Shown piece by piece: positions 43,706 to 53,494 of a stretch of 64,000 nucleotides of DNA. The stretch comes from an uncultured Bacteroidales bacterium (lineage in GTDB: Bacteria; Bacteroidota; Bacteroidia; Bacteroidales; Bacteroidaceae). Location of the stretch: NCBI GenBank assembly GCA_902773055.1, contig CACYCZ010000094.1:1-64000 (forward strand). The letters are read 5' to 3'. Below the pieces are notes generated by a model that saw nothing but the letters and a program-made list of their open reading frames with translations, was not told the DNA's origin and made no database searches. A program made the position numbers and the translations under genes. Position 1 is the stretch's first letter. Every line of letters starts with the position of its first letter.

Positions 43706-44638
43706 ATGCAGAATCGGTATATATTATTATGGTTGTATATAATTTTAACTTGCCTGCCATCAGCAGGTAGGAAAGACTATCTTGAACTTAAAAACAGGGA
43801 TATTTGCCTGCGGCAGGATTTAACCCGCGGCGGTGCCATCTGTTACATATCCAAGCGAGGCACTGACAGGAATATTGTCAATATAAATGACGAAGGACGG
43901 TATATCCAGCAGTCTTACTATGCCGGCAATTCGGTAAACAGACGACATGAAGGACAGGCCAAGACATGGTCGCCCTGGGCATGGAATCCAATCCAAGTTG
44001 GCGACTACAAAGGGAACAGAGCCCCGATATTGGAAGCCAGGAAGAAAGGTAGGACACTGTATGTAAAATGTATACCGATGCAATGGGACATGAACAACAA
44101 ACCCGCTGAGGCTATCATGGAACAATGGACGGAATTGAAGGGTACAGTCATCAAGGTGAAAAACCGTCTGACATGCCAGCGCACAGATACCATCTATGGC
44201 GAAGGCTCCATCAATTCACAGGAAATACCTGCTGTATATCCAATATCAGCCCTCAATCACCTGTATGGTTATTTCGGTGACGCACCATTTTCCTACGCCA
44301 AATTAGATACGACTGAAGTTCACGAAATTATCATCGGTGACCCAAACCACTTTTGGGGAGTATATAATCATGTACCTGAGAAATGGATGGCCTTTACAGA
44401 TGATAACGGATGGGGTATGGGAGTATACAGCCCCAGTGCAACGAGCTTTCTGGCAGGGCGCTACATGGCCAGCCGCAAAGGTGAAGCCCATGAACCGGCA
44501 ACATCATATATCGCACCGACGAGGATGCAGAAAATGATGAAGAATTCAGTTGTTGAGTATGAATACTACATTGTTGTAGACGATATTGAAAATATCCGAA
44601 AAATAATATACGAACTTCATTCAGCAGAAAAGAAATAA
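43706..44638 (+). CDS. Secreted protein of unknown function
   Basis: 310 residues from the ATG at 43706, with a signal peptide (MQNRYILLWLYIILTCLPSAG). The mature part looks all-beta and rich in Trp, Tyr and Gly: GGAICYISKRGTDRNIVNINDEGRYIQQSYYAG (in two blocks), WSPWAWNPIQVGDYKG, NHFWGVYNHVPEKWMAF. The layout is like a galactose-mutarotase-type beta sandwich seen in secreted glycan-binding proteins, but I do not recognise a named family. It overlaps the DUF4250 gene by one base. Confidence 0.72.
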   Translation: MQNRYILLWLYIILTCLPSAGRKDYLELKNRDICLRQDLTRGGAICYISKRGTDRNIVNINDEGRYIQQSYYAGNSVNRRHEGQAKTWSPWAWNPIQVGDYKGNRAPILEARKKGRTLYVKCIPMQWDMNNKPAEAIMEQWTELKGTVIKVKNRLTCQRTDTIYGEGSINSQEIPAVYPISALNHLYGYFGDAPFSYAKLDTTEVHEIIIGDPNHFWGVYNHVPEKWMAFTDDNGWGMGVYSPSATSFLAGRYMASRKGEAHEPATSYIAPTRMQKMMKNSVVEYEYYIVVDDIENIRKIIYELHSAEKK

Positions 44639-44817
44639 TGGAAGATTTACCTCAAGATCCTATGATGCTGTACAGTTTTGTAAACCTTAAACTGCGTGAC
44701 CGATATACCTCCTTGGAAGATATGTGCGACGACCTGAGCATTGACATCCAAGAATTATGTGAACGATTAGCTACAGCAGGATTTGAATACAGCAGAGAAC
44801 ACAATAAGTTTTGGTAA
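44638..44817 (+). CDS. DUF4250 domain protein
   Basis: 59 residues. Its ATG overlaps the stop codon of the preceding gene by one base (TAATG), so translation is coupled. It begins MEDLPQDPMMLYSFVNLKLR, followed by TSLEDMCDDLSIDIQELCERL and ends NKFW, the full DUF4250 pattern. No function is known for this family. A small acidic helical protein, probably cytoplasmic. Confidence 0.85.
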   Translation: MEDLPQDPMMLYSFVNLKLRDRYTSLEDMCDDLSIDIQELCERLATAGFEYSREHNKFW

Positions 44818-44853
44818 TATAAATAAGATAAAAATAAATAACTAAAATATAAC

Positions 44854-46989
44854 ATGATGAACAAACTTTGTTTTACGCTTATGACAGCATTGACCTTAAT
44901 GTCTTGCAATCAGCGCGAGAATCCGTTGCTGACAGAGTCAACCGCACCTTTCGGGGCGCCCGAGTTTTCACAAATCAAATCAACCGACTACCTGCCGGCT
45001 TTTGAAGAAGGATTCAAACAACAGAAAGCTGAGTTCGATAATATTGCCGACAATACGGAGAAACCCACCTTTGCTAATACCATTGACGCTTTAGAGGCTT
45101 CAGGGAAATTGCTGAACAAGGTATCAGGCATTTTCTATAATGTCAATGAGACCGATGCCGATGAGATAATGAAAGAAACCGAGAAAAAGGTTTCAACAAT
45201 GGCTACGGAACACAATGCCTACATGACAATGAACAACAAATTATTCCTGCGCATCAAAAAACTCTATGACAACAAGACAAATCTTGGACTGACCCGTGAG
45301 CAGGAGATGGTATTAGACAAGTACTACCGACGCTTTGTCAGGGGCGGTGCCCTGCTGAACGAAGAGCAGAAGAAACAATTGGTGGAGATTGACAAAGAAC
45401 TGTCGTTGGCTACAATCCAGTTTGGCGACAATTCACTTGCCGAAACCAATGCCTTTACCTTGTTGGTGGACAACAAGGAAGACTTGAGCGGACTGCCTGA
45501 TGATGTACTGACGGCTGCCCGGGAGCGCGCTGAAGCCGCCGGGAAAAAAGGTTGGCTGTTTACGCTGCAAAAACCCTCATGGGAACCATTCCTGAAATAT
45601 GCTGACAATCGCGAATTGCGCAAACAAATGTATCTGGCATACACTCATCGCGGTGACAACAACAACACTAATGACAATAAAGCTGTCATCAAGAAAATTT
45701 TAGACCTACGCCTACAGAAAGCAAAACTTTTTGGTTACAACAATTTTGCAGAGTACCAATTGGAAGACAAGATGGCCAAAACGCCCCAAGCAGCATACGA
45801 CATGCTGATAGAAATATGGAAACCCGCCTTGGCAAAAGCCAAAGAGGAACGGGCTGACCTGCAGAAATTGATGAACGAGAGTGGCGTAGAAGGAAAACTG
45901 GAAGCATGGGACTGGTGGTACTATGCCGAAAAGTTGCGCCAACTGCGCTATGCACTGGACGAAGCACATCTCAAGCCCTATTTCTCTCTGGAAAACGTAA
46001 GAAAAGGTGTATTCATGGTTGCCAACAAGCTTTATGGCATTTCGTTCAAGCCCTTACGTGTGGCTGGCAACGTGACCAAAGATACAGAGATCAAGGAGTC
46101 TGTCCCCGATGTATACCATCCGGAGGTAAGTTGCTTTGAAGTACTGGATAGCAATGGCAAGCATTTGGCACTATATTACACTGATTATTTTCCACGCTCC
46201 ACTAAACGGGCCGGTGCATGGATGAACAACATCTATGATGCTGCTCATGTCGGGGATATTGACCAGGATCCCATGATTGTCAATGTATGCAACTTTACGC
46301 CACCGACAAGCGACACGCCATCTCTGCTTAACATTGATGAAGCAAGAACTCTTTTCCATGAGTTTGGACATGCAACCCATGGCTTCCTGACCAAATGCAA
46401 ATATCCCTCTGTCAGTGGCACAAGCGTAGCACGCGACTTTGTGGAATTACCATCCCAGATCATGGAGCATTGGGCTGTTGAACCCGAAGTAATGAAGCAA
46501 TACGCCGTCCACTACAAAACAGGAGAAACCATCCCCGATTCCCTAATTGCCAAAATGCAGGCAGCTTCAAGTTTCAATACAGGTTTTGAAACAACAGAAC
46601 TTGTTGCAGCATCACTGTTGGATCTGGAATTTCATATGCAAGGAGACTACAGCCAATTTGAGGCAAACGCCTTTGAAAAATCGGTTGCTGACAAATTGGG
46701 ACTGATTCCCGAAATAGCATTCCGCTACAGAGGCACCTACTTCAACCATATTTTCTCAGGCGGATATGCCGCTGGATATTACAGTTATCTGTGGGCTGAG
46801 GTTCTTGATGCTGACGGTTTCGAAGCCTTCAAGGAAAGTGGTAATGTGCTGAACGAAGAAATTGGGCGCAGGTTCCGGACAAATATTCTGGAGATGGGTG
46901 GCAGTGAGGAACCTATGGAACTCTACCGTCGATTCCGTGGCACCGAGCCAAACCCTGAGGCCCTGCTGAAAGGCCGAGGCCTGAAATAG
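44854..46989 (+). CDS. dcp: Peptidyl-dipeptidase Dcp, M3 family lipoprotein
   Basis: 711 residues with a lipoprotein signal peptide (LMTALTLMSCNQ). M3 zinc peptidase: the HExxH site is HEFGHATHG near residue 506, with the third ligand Glu about 25 residues later in RDFVELPSQIMEHW. The middle holds the WDWWYYAEKLRQ motif of the family. It removes dipeptides from the C-terminus of oligopeptides, likely in the periplasm. It starts 36 bases after DUF4250 without a clear promoter, and ends before a good terminator. Confidence 0.94.
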   Translation: MMNKLCFTLMTALTLMSCNQRENPLLTESTAPFGAPEFSQIKSTDYLPAFEEGFKQQKAEFDNIADNTEKPTFANTIDALEASGKLLNKVSGIFYNVNETDADEIMKETEKKVSTMATEHNAYMTMNNKLFLRIKKLYDNKTNLGLTREQEMVLDKYYRRFVRGGALLNEEQKKQLVEIDKELSLATIQFGDNSLAETNAFTLLVDNKEDLSGLPDDVLTAARERAEAAGKKGWLFTLQKPSWEPFLKYADNRELRKQMYLAYTHRGDNNNTNDNKAVIKKILDLRLQKAKLFGYNNFAEYQLEDKMAKTPQAAYDMLIEIWKPALAKAKEERADLQKLMNESGVEGKLEAWDWWYYAEKLRQLRYALDEAHLKPYFSLENVRKGVFMVANKLYGISFKPLRVAGNVTKDTEIKESVPDVYHPEVSCFEVLDSNGKHLALYYTDYFPRSTKRAGAWMNNIYDAAHVGDIDQDPMIVNVCNFTPPTSDTPSLLNIDEARTLFHEFGHATHGFLTKCKYPSVSGTSVARDFVELPSQIMEHWAVEPEVMKQYAVHYKTGETIPDSLIAKMQAASSFNTGFETTELVAASLLDLEFHMQGDYSQFEANAFEKSVADKLGLIPEIAFRYRGTYFNHIFSGGYAAGYYSYLWAEVLDADGFEAFKESGNVLNEEIGRRFRTNILEMGGSEEPMELYRRFRGTEPNPEALLKGRGLK

Positions 46990-47014
46990 CAAAATCTGAC
47001 ACTTACATAAGAAA

Positions 47015-47052
47015 CAGGAGGGACTTTGCGGAAATTTCCCTCCTGTTTTTTT
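47015..47052 (+). terminator. Rho-independent terminator after dcp
   Basis: CAGGAGGGA (47015-47023) pairs with TCCCTCCTG (47037-47045), followed by TTTTTTT. 26 bases after the dcp stop. Confidence 0.9.
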
Positions 47053-47126
47053 ATATTTCTTCTAACTATCAACAGTCCCTTGAAATAATTTTCCCTCTAC
47101 AGGGGACAAAGGTATTGTAATTTTGC

Positions 47127-47134
47127 TATCTTTG
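47127..47134 (+). promoter_or_regulatory. -7 promoter element of dnaX (TATCTTTG)
   Basis: TATCTTTG 17 bases before the ATG at 47151. Confidence 0.65.
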
Positions 47135-47150
47135 TAATTGTATTTTAACA

Positions 47151-49019
47151 ATGGGTATGGACAGTTTTATTGTATCTGCACGCAAGTACAGACCTCGTCA
47201 CTTCGATGACGTAATAGGACAACAGGCTATTGCCAATACGCTCAAACGGGCTATCGTCAACCATAAACTGGCAGGAGCCTATCTCTTCTGCGGTCCACGG
47301 GGAGTAGGCAAGACAACATGTGCACGCATTTTTGCCAAAGCCATCAACTGCCTGACACCACGACAGGACGGCGAAGCCTGTGATAACTGTGAAAGTTGCA
47401 GGTCGTTTGATGAGGGACGCAGCGTCAATGTACAGGAACTGAATGCCGCTGCAAACAACTCGGTGGAAGACATACGGGCCATTATTGACCAAGTACGCAT
47501 ACCGCCCCAACTGGGTCGATACAAGGTAATCATCTTGGACGAGGTACATATGCTTTCGGCTAGTGCATCAAATGCACTGCTCAAAACTTTGGAAGAGCCG
47601 CCATCATATGTAATTTTTGTCCTCGCCACAACAGAAAAGCAAAAAATCTTGCCAACTATATTGAGCCGCTGTCAGATATTTGACTTCAACCGCATGGAAA
47701 CGGGGAATATCATCATGGAACTCAAAATGGTTGCAGAAAAAGAGAATATTGAATACGAAGATGCAGCCTTGAACATCATTGCCCAAAAGGCCGACGGCGG
47801 TATGCGCGACGCGTTGTCTATATTTGACCAGATAACCAGTTTCTCGGGTGGGAAAATCACCTGTGAGAGTGTTTTGCGCTGTTTGAATGTTTTGGACTAT
47901 GACTATTATTTCAGGATGACTGACCTTGTTCTGCAACATGACGTAAGCAATACCATGTTACTGTTTAACGAGATTGTTACCAAAGGATTCGACGGGGGCG
48001 TGTTCATCTCTGGTTTGGCTTCCCATTTCCGCGACCTGCTGGTCAGCAGACACAAGGAAACGACATCGCTGTTGGACGTGTCAGATGATGTGCGTTCCCG
48101 ATATACAGAGCAAGCACAAAGATGCTCAGCACCATTTTTGTATAAAGCCATACGCTTGTGCGACCGTTGCAGTAACGGGTATAAGACTTCATACAACAAA
48201 CGGTTGTCGGTGGAAATAGCCCTGATAGAAGTATCACAATTAGGCACAGAAAACGAATCGGACGATGTTGATTGTGGGCATGGCCCTACACGCAAACTAA
48301 AACCCATATTCAAAGAAACCAACAAACGCACAGGACAAACTCCCCATTCTACTACGCAAGAAGCGACACCTTCCCCTACTGCACCAACGGAAAGTAAGCC
48401 TATTGAACATCCTGATGCAGAGACAAAACCAGCCAGTGCTCCGGCATCCTCTGAAACTATATTACGGAATGTCAAGATAGATCCCGCCTTGATATTAAAA
48501 CAGGTCGGTTCCATACAGATAAAACCATCCCCTGAAGAGGAACTGCCAAATGAGCAAATCGTCGCGGAACCAACTGATGAAAACAAGGCAGAGGCATACA
48601 TGGAGGATAAATCGCCAGACCAACCGGCAGAGGAAATTAAGGAACCCGCAGATAACGCTCCGTATACAGATACGGAACTGAACATGCACTGGCAGACATT
48701 CTCTGAAAATTTGCCTCGTGAATATCGGGATATTCAGGGAAGAATGCAGGGAATGACCCTGAAATCGGACGGGAAAGGCCATGTAACCATTGACGTAAAC
48801 AGTGAAGAAAGTGCCCGACACATACAACCTCTTGTACCCCAGGTAGAGTCCTATCTGCAACGGGAACTGAATAACAGGCTAATTAAAATCAGTTTTACAG
48901 CGAAAACTGAAGAGACACAAGAAGAAGTATACAATCCCCAACAACTATACAAGCAAATGCTCAAAGAAAACCCCGCATTAGAGGCGCTCAACAAGCATTT
49001 GGGACTGAGGATAGATTGA
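47151..49019 (+). CDS. dnaX: DNA polymerase III subunit gamma/tau
   Basis: The clamp-loader ATPase of the replicative polymerase. 622 residues. ATPase domain: P-loop GPRGVGKTTCARIFAKAINC (residues 46-65 approx.), zinc-binding cysteines in CDNCESC, Walker B LDEVHML, sensor 1 LATTEKQKILPTILSRCQ. After about residue 365 comes an acidic Pro/Glu-rich linker and a small C-terminal domain (LNMHWQTFSENLP ... LNKHLGLRID), as in other Bacteroidota. No frameshift signal for a short gamma form was seen. ATGs at 47151 and 47157 are both possible. Confidence 0.96.
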   Translation: MGMDSFIVSARKYRPRHFDDVIGQQAIANTLKRAIVNHKLAGAYLFCGPRGVGKTTCARIFAKAINCLTPRQDGEACDNCESCRSFDEGRSVNVQELNAAANNSVEDIRAIIDQVRIPPQLGRYKVIILDEVHMLSASASNALLKTLEEPPSYVIFVLATTEKQKILPTILSRCQIFDFNRMETGNIIMELKMVAEKENIEYEDAALNIIAQKADGGMRDALSIFDQITSFSGGKITCESVLRCLNVLDYDYYFRMTDLVLQHDVSNTMLLFNEIVTKGFDGGVFISGLASHFRDLLVSRHKETTSLLDVSDDVRSRYTEQAQRCSAPFLYKAIRLCDRCSNGYKTSYNKRLSVEIALIEVSQLGTENESDDVDCGHGPTRKLKPIFKETNKRTGQTPHSTTQEATPSPTAPTESKPIEHPDAETKPASAPASSETILRNVKIDPALILKQVGSIQIKPSPEEELPNEQIVAEPTDENKAEAYMEDKSPDQPAEEIKEPADNAPYTDTELNMHWQTFSENLPREYRDIQGRMQGMTLKSDGKGHVTIDVNSEESARHIQPLVPQVESYLQRELNNRLIKISFTAKTEETQEEVYNPQQLYKQMLKENPALEALNKHLGLRID

Positions 49020-49234
49020 GAACAACTCAGATTCCACTACAATGACCAGTTGTCATATACATATATAAGGAAAAATCAACCTCTCACATAGACCAACAAC
49101 AAGGAGTCTAACTGATAACGAATTTTTGGATTCTGTAAATAATAATGGTACTCAAGCTAAAAGGAAGGGCTTAGATGTACGAAGTATCGCCAAACAGTCA
49201 GTTATACCCCAGATATCAACTGTAGACAGAAATT

Positions 49235-51244
49235 TTACTTATCAGACTTTGATGTATTATTTTTCAGATAGTAATTGTAAACCCATTGAGCTTCATCGGG
49301 ATAGTTTGTCAATATCTCATCGTAGTCGCTGTTATTGGTATCAATTATTTCATCTACGGCATCTACCGTCCACACTTTCACGATCAGTCCGAGTTCATGA
49401 GCCTGGGAAATAAAGTCTGGATGTGATGCCATGACGGCACGTGTATAGGCAAGACCGGAGATGCCGTCCCTGTAAAGTTCTTGGGGAGTTTTAATTGAGT
49501 TAGTTGAACCACATAAAAACCCTACCGTAGCCTTTGGATCCAGTTCAACAATCTTTTTGCATATATCGTAGTTGAAGGCGATATATTCAACTTGGTCCTT
49601 CACATTCATTTCCTCCACCATTTTTACCGTAGCTGCGGCTGCAGCCATGTTGCGTGCCGTTGAACCATGGGTTTTAATCTCGATGACCAATTTGGTCTGA
49701 GTTGTTGCAGTCCTCAGCATCTTCAGGAATTCCCTCAGGCGCGGAAGGCGCTCGCCATTGCTCAAGGCAAGACCCTTAACCTGTTCGTAGGTAGAAGTAT
49801 CTAAACGAATGCCACCAAGTGTTGCATCATGGTTGACGACAAGAGAATCATCAGCCGTAATCCAAATATCTGTTTCTGCACCAAAAAAATTATTGTCAAA
49901 CGCTTGTCGGAGTGATGCTCTGGAATTCTGGGAAGCATTGCCGGTTGTCCAAAAACCGCGATGGGCTATTACTTTTGCGCCTCGAGGCAGACTCTGTACG
50001 ACATTGAACTGATTAAGTCCTATATCCTGCTTCATTTCTCCGCGCTGTATAACCATGCGGTAGAGGCCTGTTACAAAATCCGCTGGCAGGATAAAACCGG
50101 CCATTGACGAATTCTCTTTTTGGAGACCTGCTGTATAGCACTTATTGCCATGGAGTATATCGGTAAGGGTCACAATGTCACCATCTTCAAAGCCAGTGCC
50201 ATACAGGATATAGGAACTACCCGCCGTTACATTCAGTCCCGAATAAAATTTTACATTTTGAATAAAATCCTTAGCATGAGGATTACTCAAAATTTCTGTA
50301 CGCTCGTACAAGGATTTAACCTGGCTGGCATCCAACGGAGCATCGTATATACGCACAAAACCGACATCACCGTTCCATGCCATGTGGGCCGATGAGTTGC
50401 CAGCAGGGTCAGCACCTATGCCGAACCAGTTACACCCGACTGCGGGAAAATGGAGATTTCCGACCGCAGGCACAGTGTTTTTAAGTTGTCCGTCAACATA
50501 AATCTTTGAAGTCCCTTCTTCTTGATTCCACACACCAACAACATGATAATATTGCCCGGAAACAGGTTCAATGCCACTGGGAGTATATTTCCAGGAATTT
50601 GCACCATTGGTAGAGACACTTGGTAAGAATGCAAACTCCGTCCGTTTGTTTTTGCCGTTAGCCTTGGTGCACACCATTAGACCAGTACCACCACTTTGAT
50701 GCGATGTAAAGAATTTGGCTTCCTTATCAGCAATAACACCGTCATATTCTGCCCGTACCAAGGCCTCCAGCGTATGGCCGTCAGCCAATGCATTCTTTAC
50801 GACTGCTCTACTTTCGTAATTAATACGGAAATAATTTGAGCCAGTTCCTGCCCATGGGTTGTTAAAATGGGCGGCATATCTGTTGTGCTGATAACTGAAC
50901 CGACAGCTGGGTATACCGTTTTTATGCGTAACGTTGGCCAACGGTGACAAATCTACAGCAGATCCATCCTCCGTAAACATTACGTCCAATATATCAGCCC
51001 TTGGAACAGATGGCAGAAAACGTATACTATCCACATTTCCATGAGGTGTAGCATACAACATTGCTCCTGCCTTATTGAACAATGTTATGTTTCCTTCTGC
51101 CACAGCAATGCTGTCTACCTCTTCGGCTGCCACTTCATAAACGACAGCCCCTTTCCTGAATACGCAGACATCATCTTCTCCTGCAGCAAAAGACAATATT
51201 ACGCCACCTAACAGAAGGACAGCAAACAGCTTGTTCCTTATCAT
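49235..51244 (-). CDS. LamG-like domain fused to glycerophosphodiester phosphodiesterase
   Basis: 669 residues with a signal peptide (MIRNKLFAVLLLGGVILSFAAG). About residues 100-320 are a LamG/concanavalin-like sandwich (HTLEALVRAEYDGV, YYHVVGVWNQEEGTSKIYVDGQL, VRIYDAPLDASQVKSLYE). An IPT/Ig-like stretch follows at about 325-420, and then a GDPD barrel from about 425: AHRGFWTTGNASQNSRASLRQAF (with HRG), ETDIWITADDSLVVNHDA, VIEIKTHG. It probably binds a surface glycan or teichoic-like polymer and splits a phosphodiester bond. Last gene of the minus-strand cluster from ffh. Confidence 0.88.
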   Translation of the reverse strand: MIRNKLFAVLLLGGVILSFAAGEDDVCVFRKGAVVYEVAAEEVDSIAVAEGNITLFNKAGAMLYATPHGNVDSIRFLPSVPRADILDVMFTEDGSAVDLSPLANVTHKNGIPSCRFSYQHNRYAAHFNNPWAGTGSNYFRINYESRAVVKNALADGHTLEALVRAEYDGVIADKEAKFFTSHQSGGTGLMVCTKANGKNKRTEFAFLPSVSTNGANSWKYTPSGIEPVSGQYYHVVGVWNQEEGTSKIYVDGQLKNTVPAVGNLHFPAVGCNWFGIGADPAGNSSAHMAWNGDVGFVRIYDAPLDASQVKSLYERTEILSNPHAKDFIQNVKFYSGLNVTAGSSYILYGTGFEDGDIVTLTDILHGNKCYTAGLQKENSSMAGFILPADFVTGLYRMVIQRGEMKQDIGLNQFNVVQSLPRGAKVIAHRGFWTTGNASQNSRASLRQAFDNNFFGAETDIWITADDSLVVNHDATLGGIRLDTSTYEQVKGLALSNGERLPRLREFLKMLRTATTQTKLVIEIKTHGSTARNMAAAAATVKMVEEMNVKDQVEYIAFNYDICKKIVELDPKATVGFLCGSTNSIKTPQELYRDGISGLAYTRAVMASHPDFISQAHELGLIVKVWTVDAVDEIIDTNNSDYDEILTNYPDEAQWVYNYYLKNNTSKSDK

Positions 51245-51260
51245 ATACTTTTATATATAG

Positions 51261-52553
51261 TTACTTCTTGGTCTTGAACCGCATGACACTTTCCACCCTC
51301 ATGGATTCATCTTTTGCAGTAAGCATGTTGATAGAAAATTGCTTCCCTCCCGGTTCAACATTGAGGATAATGTGCGCACCTTCATATGTAGCTTTGGGAA
51401 CATTGTCCATCCACTCTTTGCCCTGATCAACCTTTCGTCTTTCGGCCGGCATAATTCCGGGACAAATGATACGCTCATCCGGATAGATACTCTTGTCCGA
51501 CAGACGTGCCATAACAGGATCAACATTATGAAGTTGGTCCCAGACACAGCTGACATAGACTTGTGACCTCAATGCAGCGATAAGCTTGGCCGGCATGGAA
51601 TAGTGACCATGGTGATTTAACTTAGCTACGTTTGCCCTGCCACATACTTCAGCCATGATATCTTCCGTTTCATCCTTTGTCCCGTCAGGTCTCTTGAGTC
51701 TGTCGGAGAAGTCGCCTGCAGTATAGAACCGGAAGTCTCCATATTGGAAAATCATACCCAGGCTCATTCCGTTTTCATTAAGTTTTTTCGGATTCTTCTC
51801 CTTGATATAATCCTTATAGATATCTATAATCTTTCCGTCAGGCGTACAAAGCCGTCCGTTGGCACTAATGTTGCGTACTGAGAAATTCTTGTATTTATCC
51901 GGATGATGAACCAATGCTATCTGATTGGTTTCTCCGAGACGGAATTTTTCAATCTTTGTACCATGCTTCTGAGCTTCGGCATAGAATTTCTTCATATGTG
52001 CAACAACTCCTGAGCCGTCATCAACGAGAGGAATAGGGTCATTGTAATCGGGCCAACAACGATCAATAGCCTTACCAAATGTCAGCCATTCGGCAGCCTG
52101 CGAAAATCCGCTGAGGTAGTAAGGCTCACCATTGCGTGTTGTTTCAGAGGCATAAAACTTCTCACATCCGCCATGGTCACTATGATAGTGCGACAGCATC
52201 ATGTAGTCAACTTCATTCCTTGACGGATTCACTCTTTCAACATAACGTGCAATCCATTCTCCTGCATGGCGGTCGGGCGAAGGGAGGACTGGAACAGCCT
52301 TGATTCCACGACCTATCGCATTATGGTCGCCACAATCCAAGAGCATTGTCGTTCCGTCAGGAAAAATCAGAAACATTGATTCAGCTACTCCTGTATAGAT
52401 AAAATGGACTTGAAATTCTCCTTTCTTCCATCCCGGCCAGATTTTTCCGGCTAACTTGTCAGCTTTACCCGCTGCAAAAGCTTTTTCCCAATCACCCAAC
52501 CAGGCCATTCCTGCTATCAGTGCCGATGTCTTGATGAAATCTCTGCGATCCAT
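51261..52553 (-). CDS. Metallo-beta-lactamase-fold hydrolase with a Tat-like signal
   Basis: 430 residues. The start MDRRDFIKTSALIAGMAWL has a twin-arginine motif (RRDFIK), so export through the Tat system is likely. The metal site HYHSDHGG sits at about residue 121-128; other ligands may be His in LNHHGHYS and Asp in TAGDFSD. It resembles the MBL module of ComEC-type proteins. Substrate unknown. 16 bases upstream of LamG-GDPD and 3 bases after the epimerase gene, so all are in one transcript, possibly acting on a cell-surface polymer. Confidence 0.82.
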   Translation of the reverse strand: MDRRDFIKTSALIAGMAWLGDWEKAFAAGKADKLAGKIWPGWKKGEFQVHFIYTGVAESMFLIFPDGTTMLLDCGDHNAIGRGIKAVPVLPSPDRHAGEWIARYVERVNPSRNEVDYMMLSHYHSDHGGCEKFYASETTRNGEPYYLSGFSQAAEWLTFGKAIDRCWPDYNDPIPLVDDGSGVVAHMKKFYAEAQKHGTKIEKFRLGETNQIALVHHPDKYKNFSVRNISANGRLCTPDGKIIDIYKDYIKEKNPKKLNENGMSLGMIFQYGDFRFYTAGDFSDRLKRPDGTKDETEDIMAEVCGRANVAKLNHHGHYSMPAKLIAALRSQVYVSCVWDQLHNVDPVMARLSDKSIYPDERIICPGIMPAERRKVDQGKEWMDNVPKATYEGAHIILNVEPGGKQFSINMLTAKDESMRVESVMRFKTKK

Positions 52554-52556
52554 AAA

Positions 52557-53477
52557 TTATTTGTTTTGTTGTGAATACTTCTCAATATAATAATCAATTG
52601 TTTCTTTGAGCCTCTCCCTAAAGTCTGCTGTGTTGAGGGAGCATATGTTATTTCTTAATGCCGTCGTGTCCCCTTCCATATACATACTTTGTCCGTAGCG
52701 GTAAGGAAGGGTGCCGAAGTTCAACCTGAAGGATGGTGCTATTCTGTCTCTGATAGCCGTAACCAGTGTCTTGAGAGGTATTGGATTATCAGAACAAATA
52801 TTGTATATACCGCTACGTCCTTCAACATGGATAGCAGCTGCTATAGCTCTGGCACATTCTCCAACATACAGGTAGGGCAGTTTTTGCTCTCCGGGAGTCA
52901 GGTCCATGGAATCCTGGGTGAAGATGTTCTTTATCAGGCTCGGTATAAGCCATCGGTCTGCCTCATAAGGGCCAAACAGCGGGAATAGCCGGAACCAGTA
53001 CCAGTCAATCTTGTGTATTTCACAAAAAGCCCTCATGATATCCAATGCTGCTACCTTCGCTGCCGAATATGCCGTCTTGGGATTAAGGGGATGACTTTCG
53101 TCTATCTTGTCTTCAAAATCACCATATTCAGCCTGAGAACCGATACCGACATATTTCTTGCATCCTGCCGACAAGACTACATCCAGCAATTCCTGCTGGA
53201 ATGACAGGTTGCTGACCTGCATGTCCCATATGACTCTCTCTGCTGCCGCAACCCCTTTCCATGCAAGGTGATATGTGATGTCAGGTTTAAATGCCACTGC
53301 GATGCTTTTCCAGTCATCTGTCGTGTTTACCCATTTTACCCTACCTGCATAATTGCCCAGTCGGAACAGGTCAGACGACGGCCGTTTCAGGCATAGCACC
53401 TCATGCCCTGCATTGACCAGTTCCTTAACTAAATAGGAACCGACGAATCCATTTCCTCCTGTTACAAAAGCCCTCAC
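52557..53477 (-). CDS. NAD-dependent sugar epimerase/dehydratase (extended SDR)
   Basis: 306 residues with the cofactor motif TGGNGFVGSYL at the N-terminus and the catalytic YSAAK at about residue 136-140. The start is a GTG at 53477, giving MRAFVTGGNG. It acts on a nucleotide sugar. The neighbouring rfbF makes CDP-glucose, so a CDP-sugar is the likely substrate (CDP-glucose 4,6-dehydratase or a CDP-4-keto-6-deoxy-glucose reductase type), but a full CDP-sugar pathway is not present here. Confidence 0.85.
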   Translation of the reverse strand: MRAFVTGGNGFVGSYLVKELVNAGHEVLCLKRPSSDLFRLGNYAGRVKWVNTTDDWKSIAVAFKPDITYHLAWKGVAAAERVIWDMQVSNLSFQQELLDVVLSAGCKKYVGIGSQAEYGDFEDKIDESHPLNPKTAYSAAKVAALDIMRAFCEIHKIDWYWFRLFPLFGPYEADRWLIPSLIKNIFTQDSMDLTPGEQKLPYLYVGECARAIAAAIHVEGRSGIYNICSDNPIPLKTLVTAIRDRIAPSFRLNFGTLPYRYGQSMYMEGDTTALRNNICSLNTADFRERLKETIDYYIEKYSQQNK

Positions 53478-53494
53478 ACGCTAAGTCTAAACGG

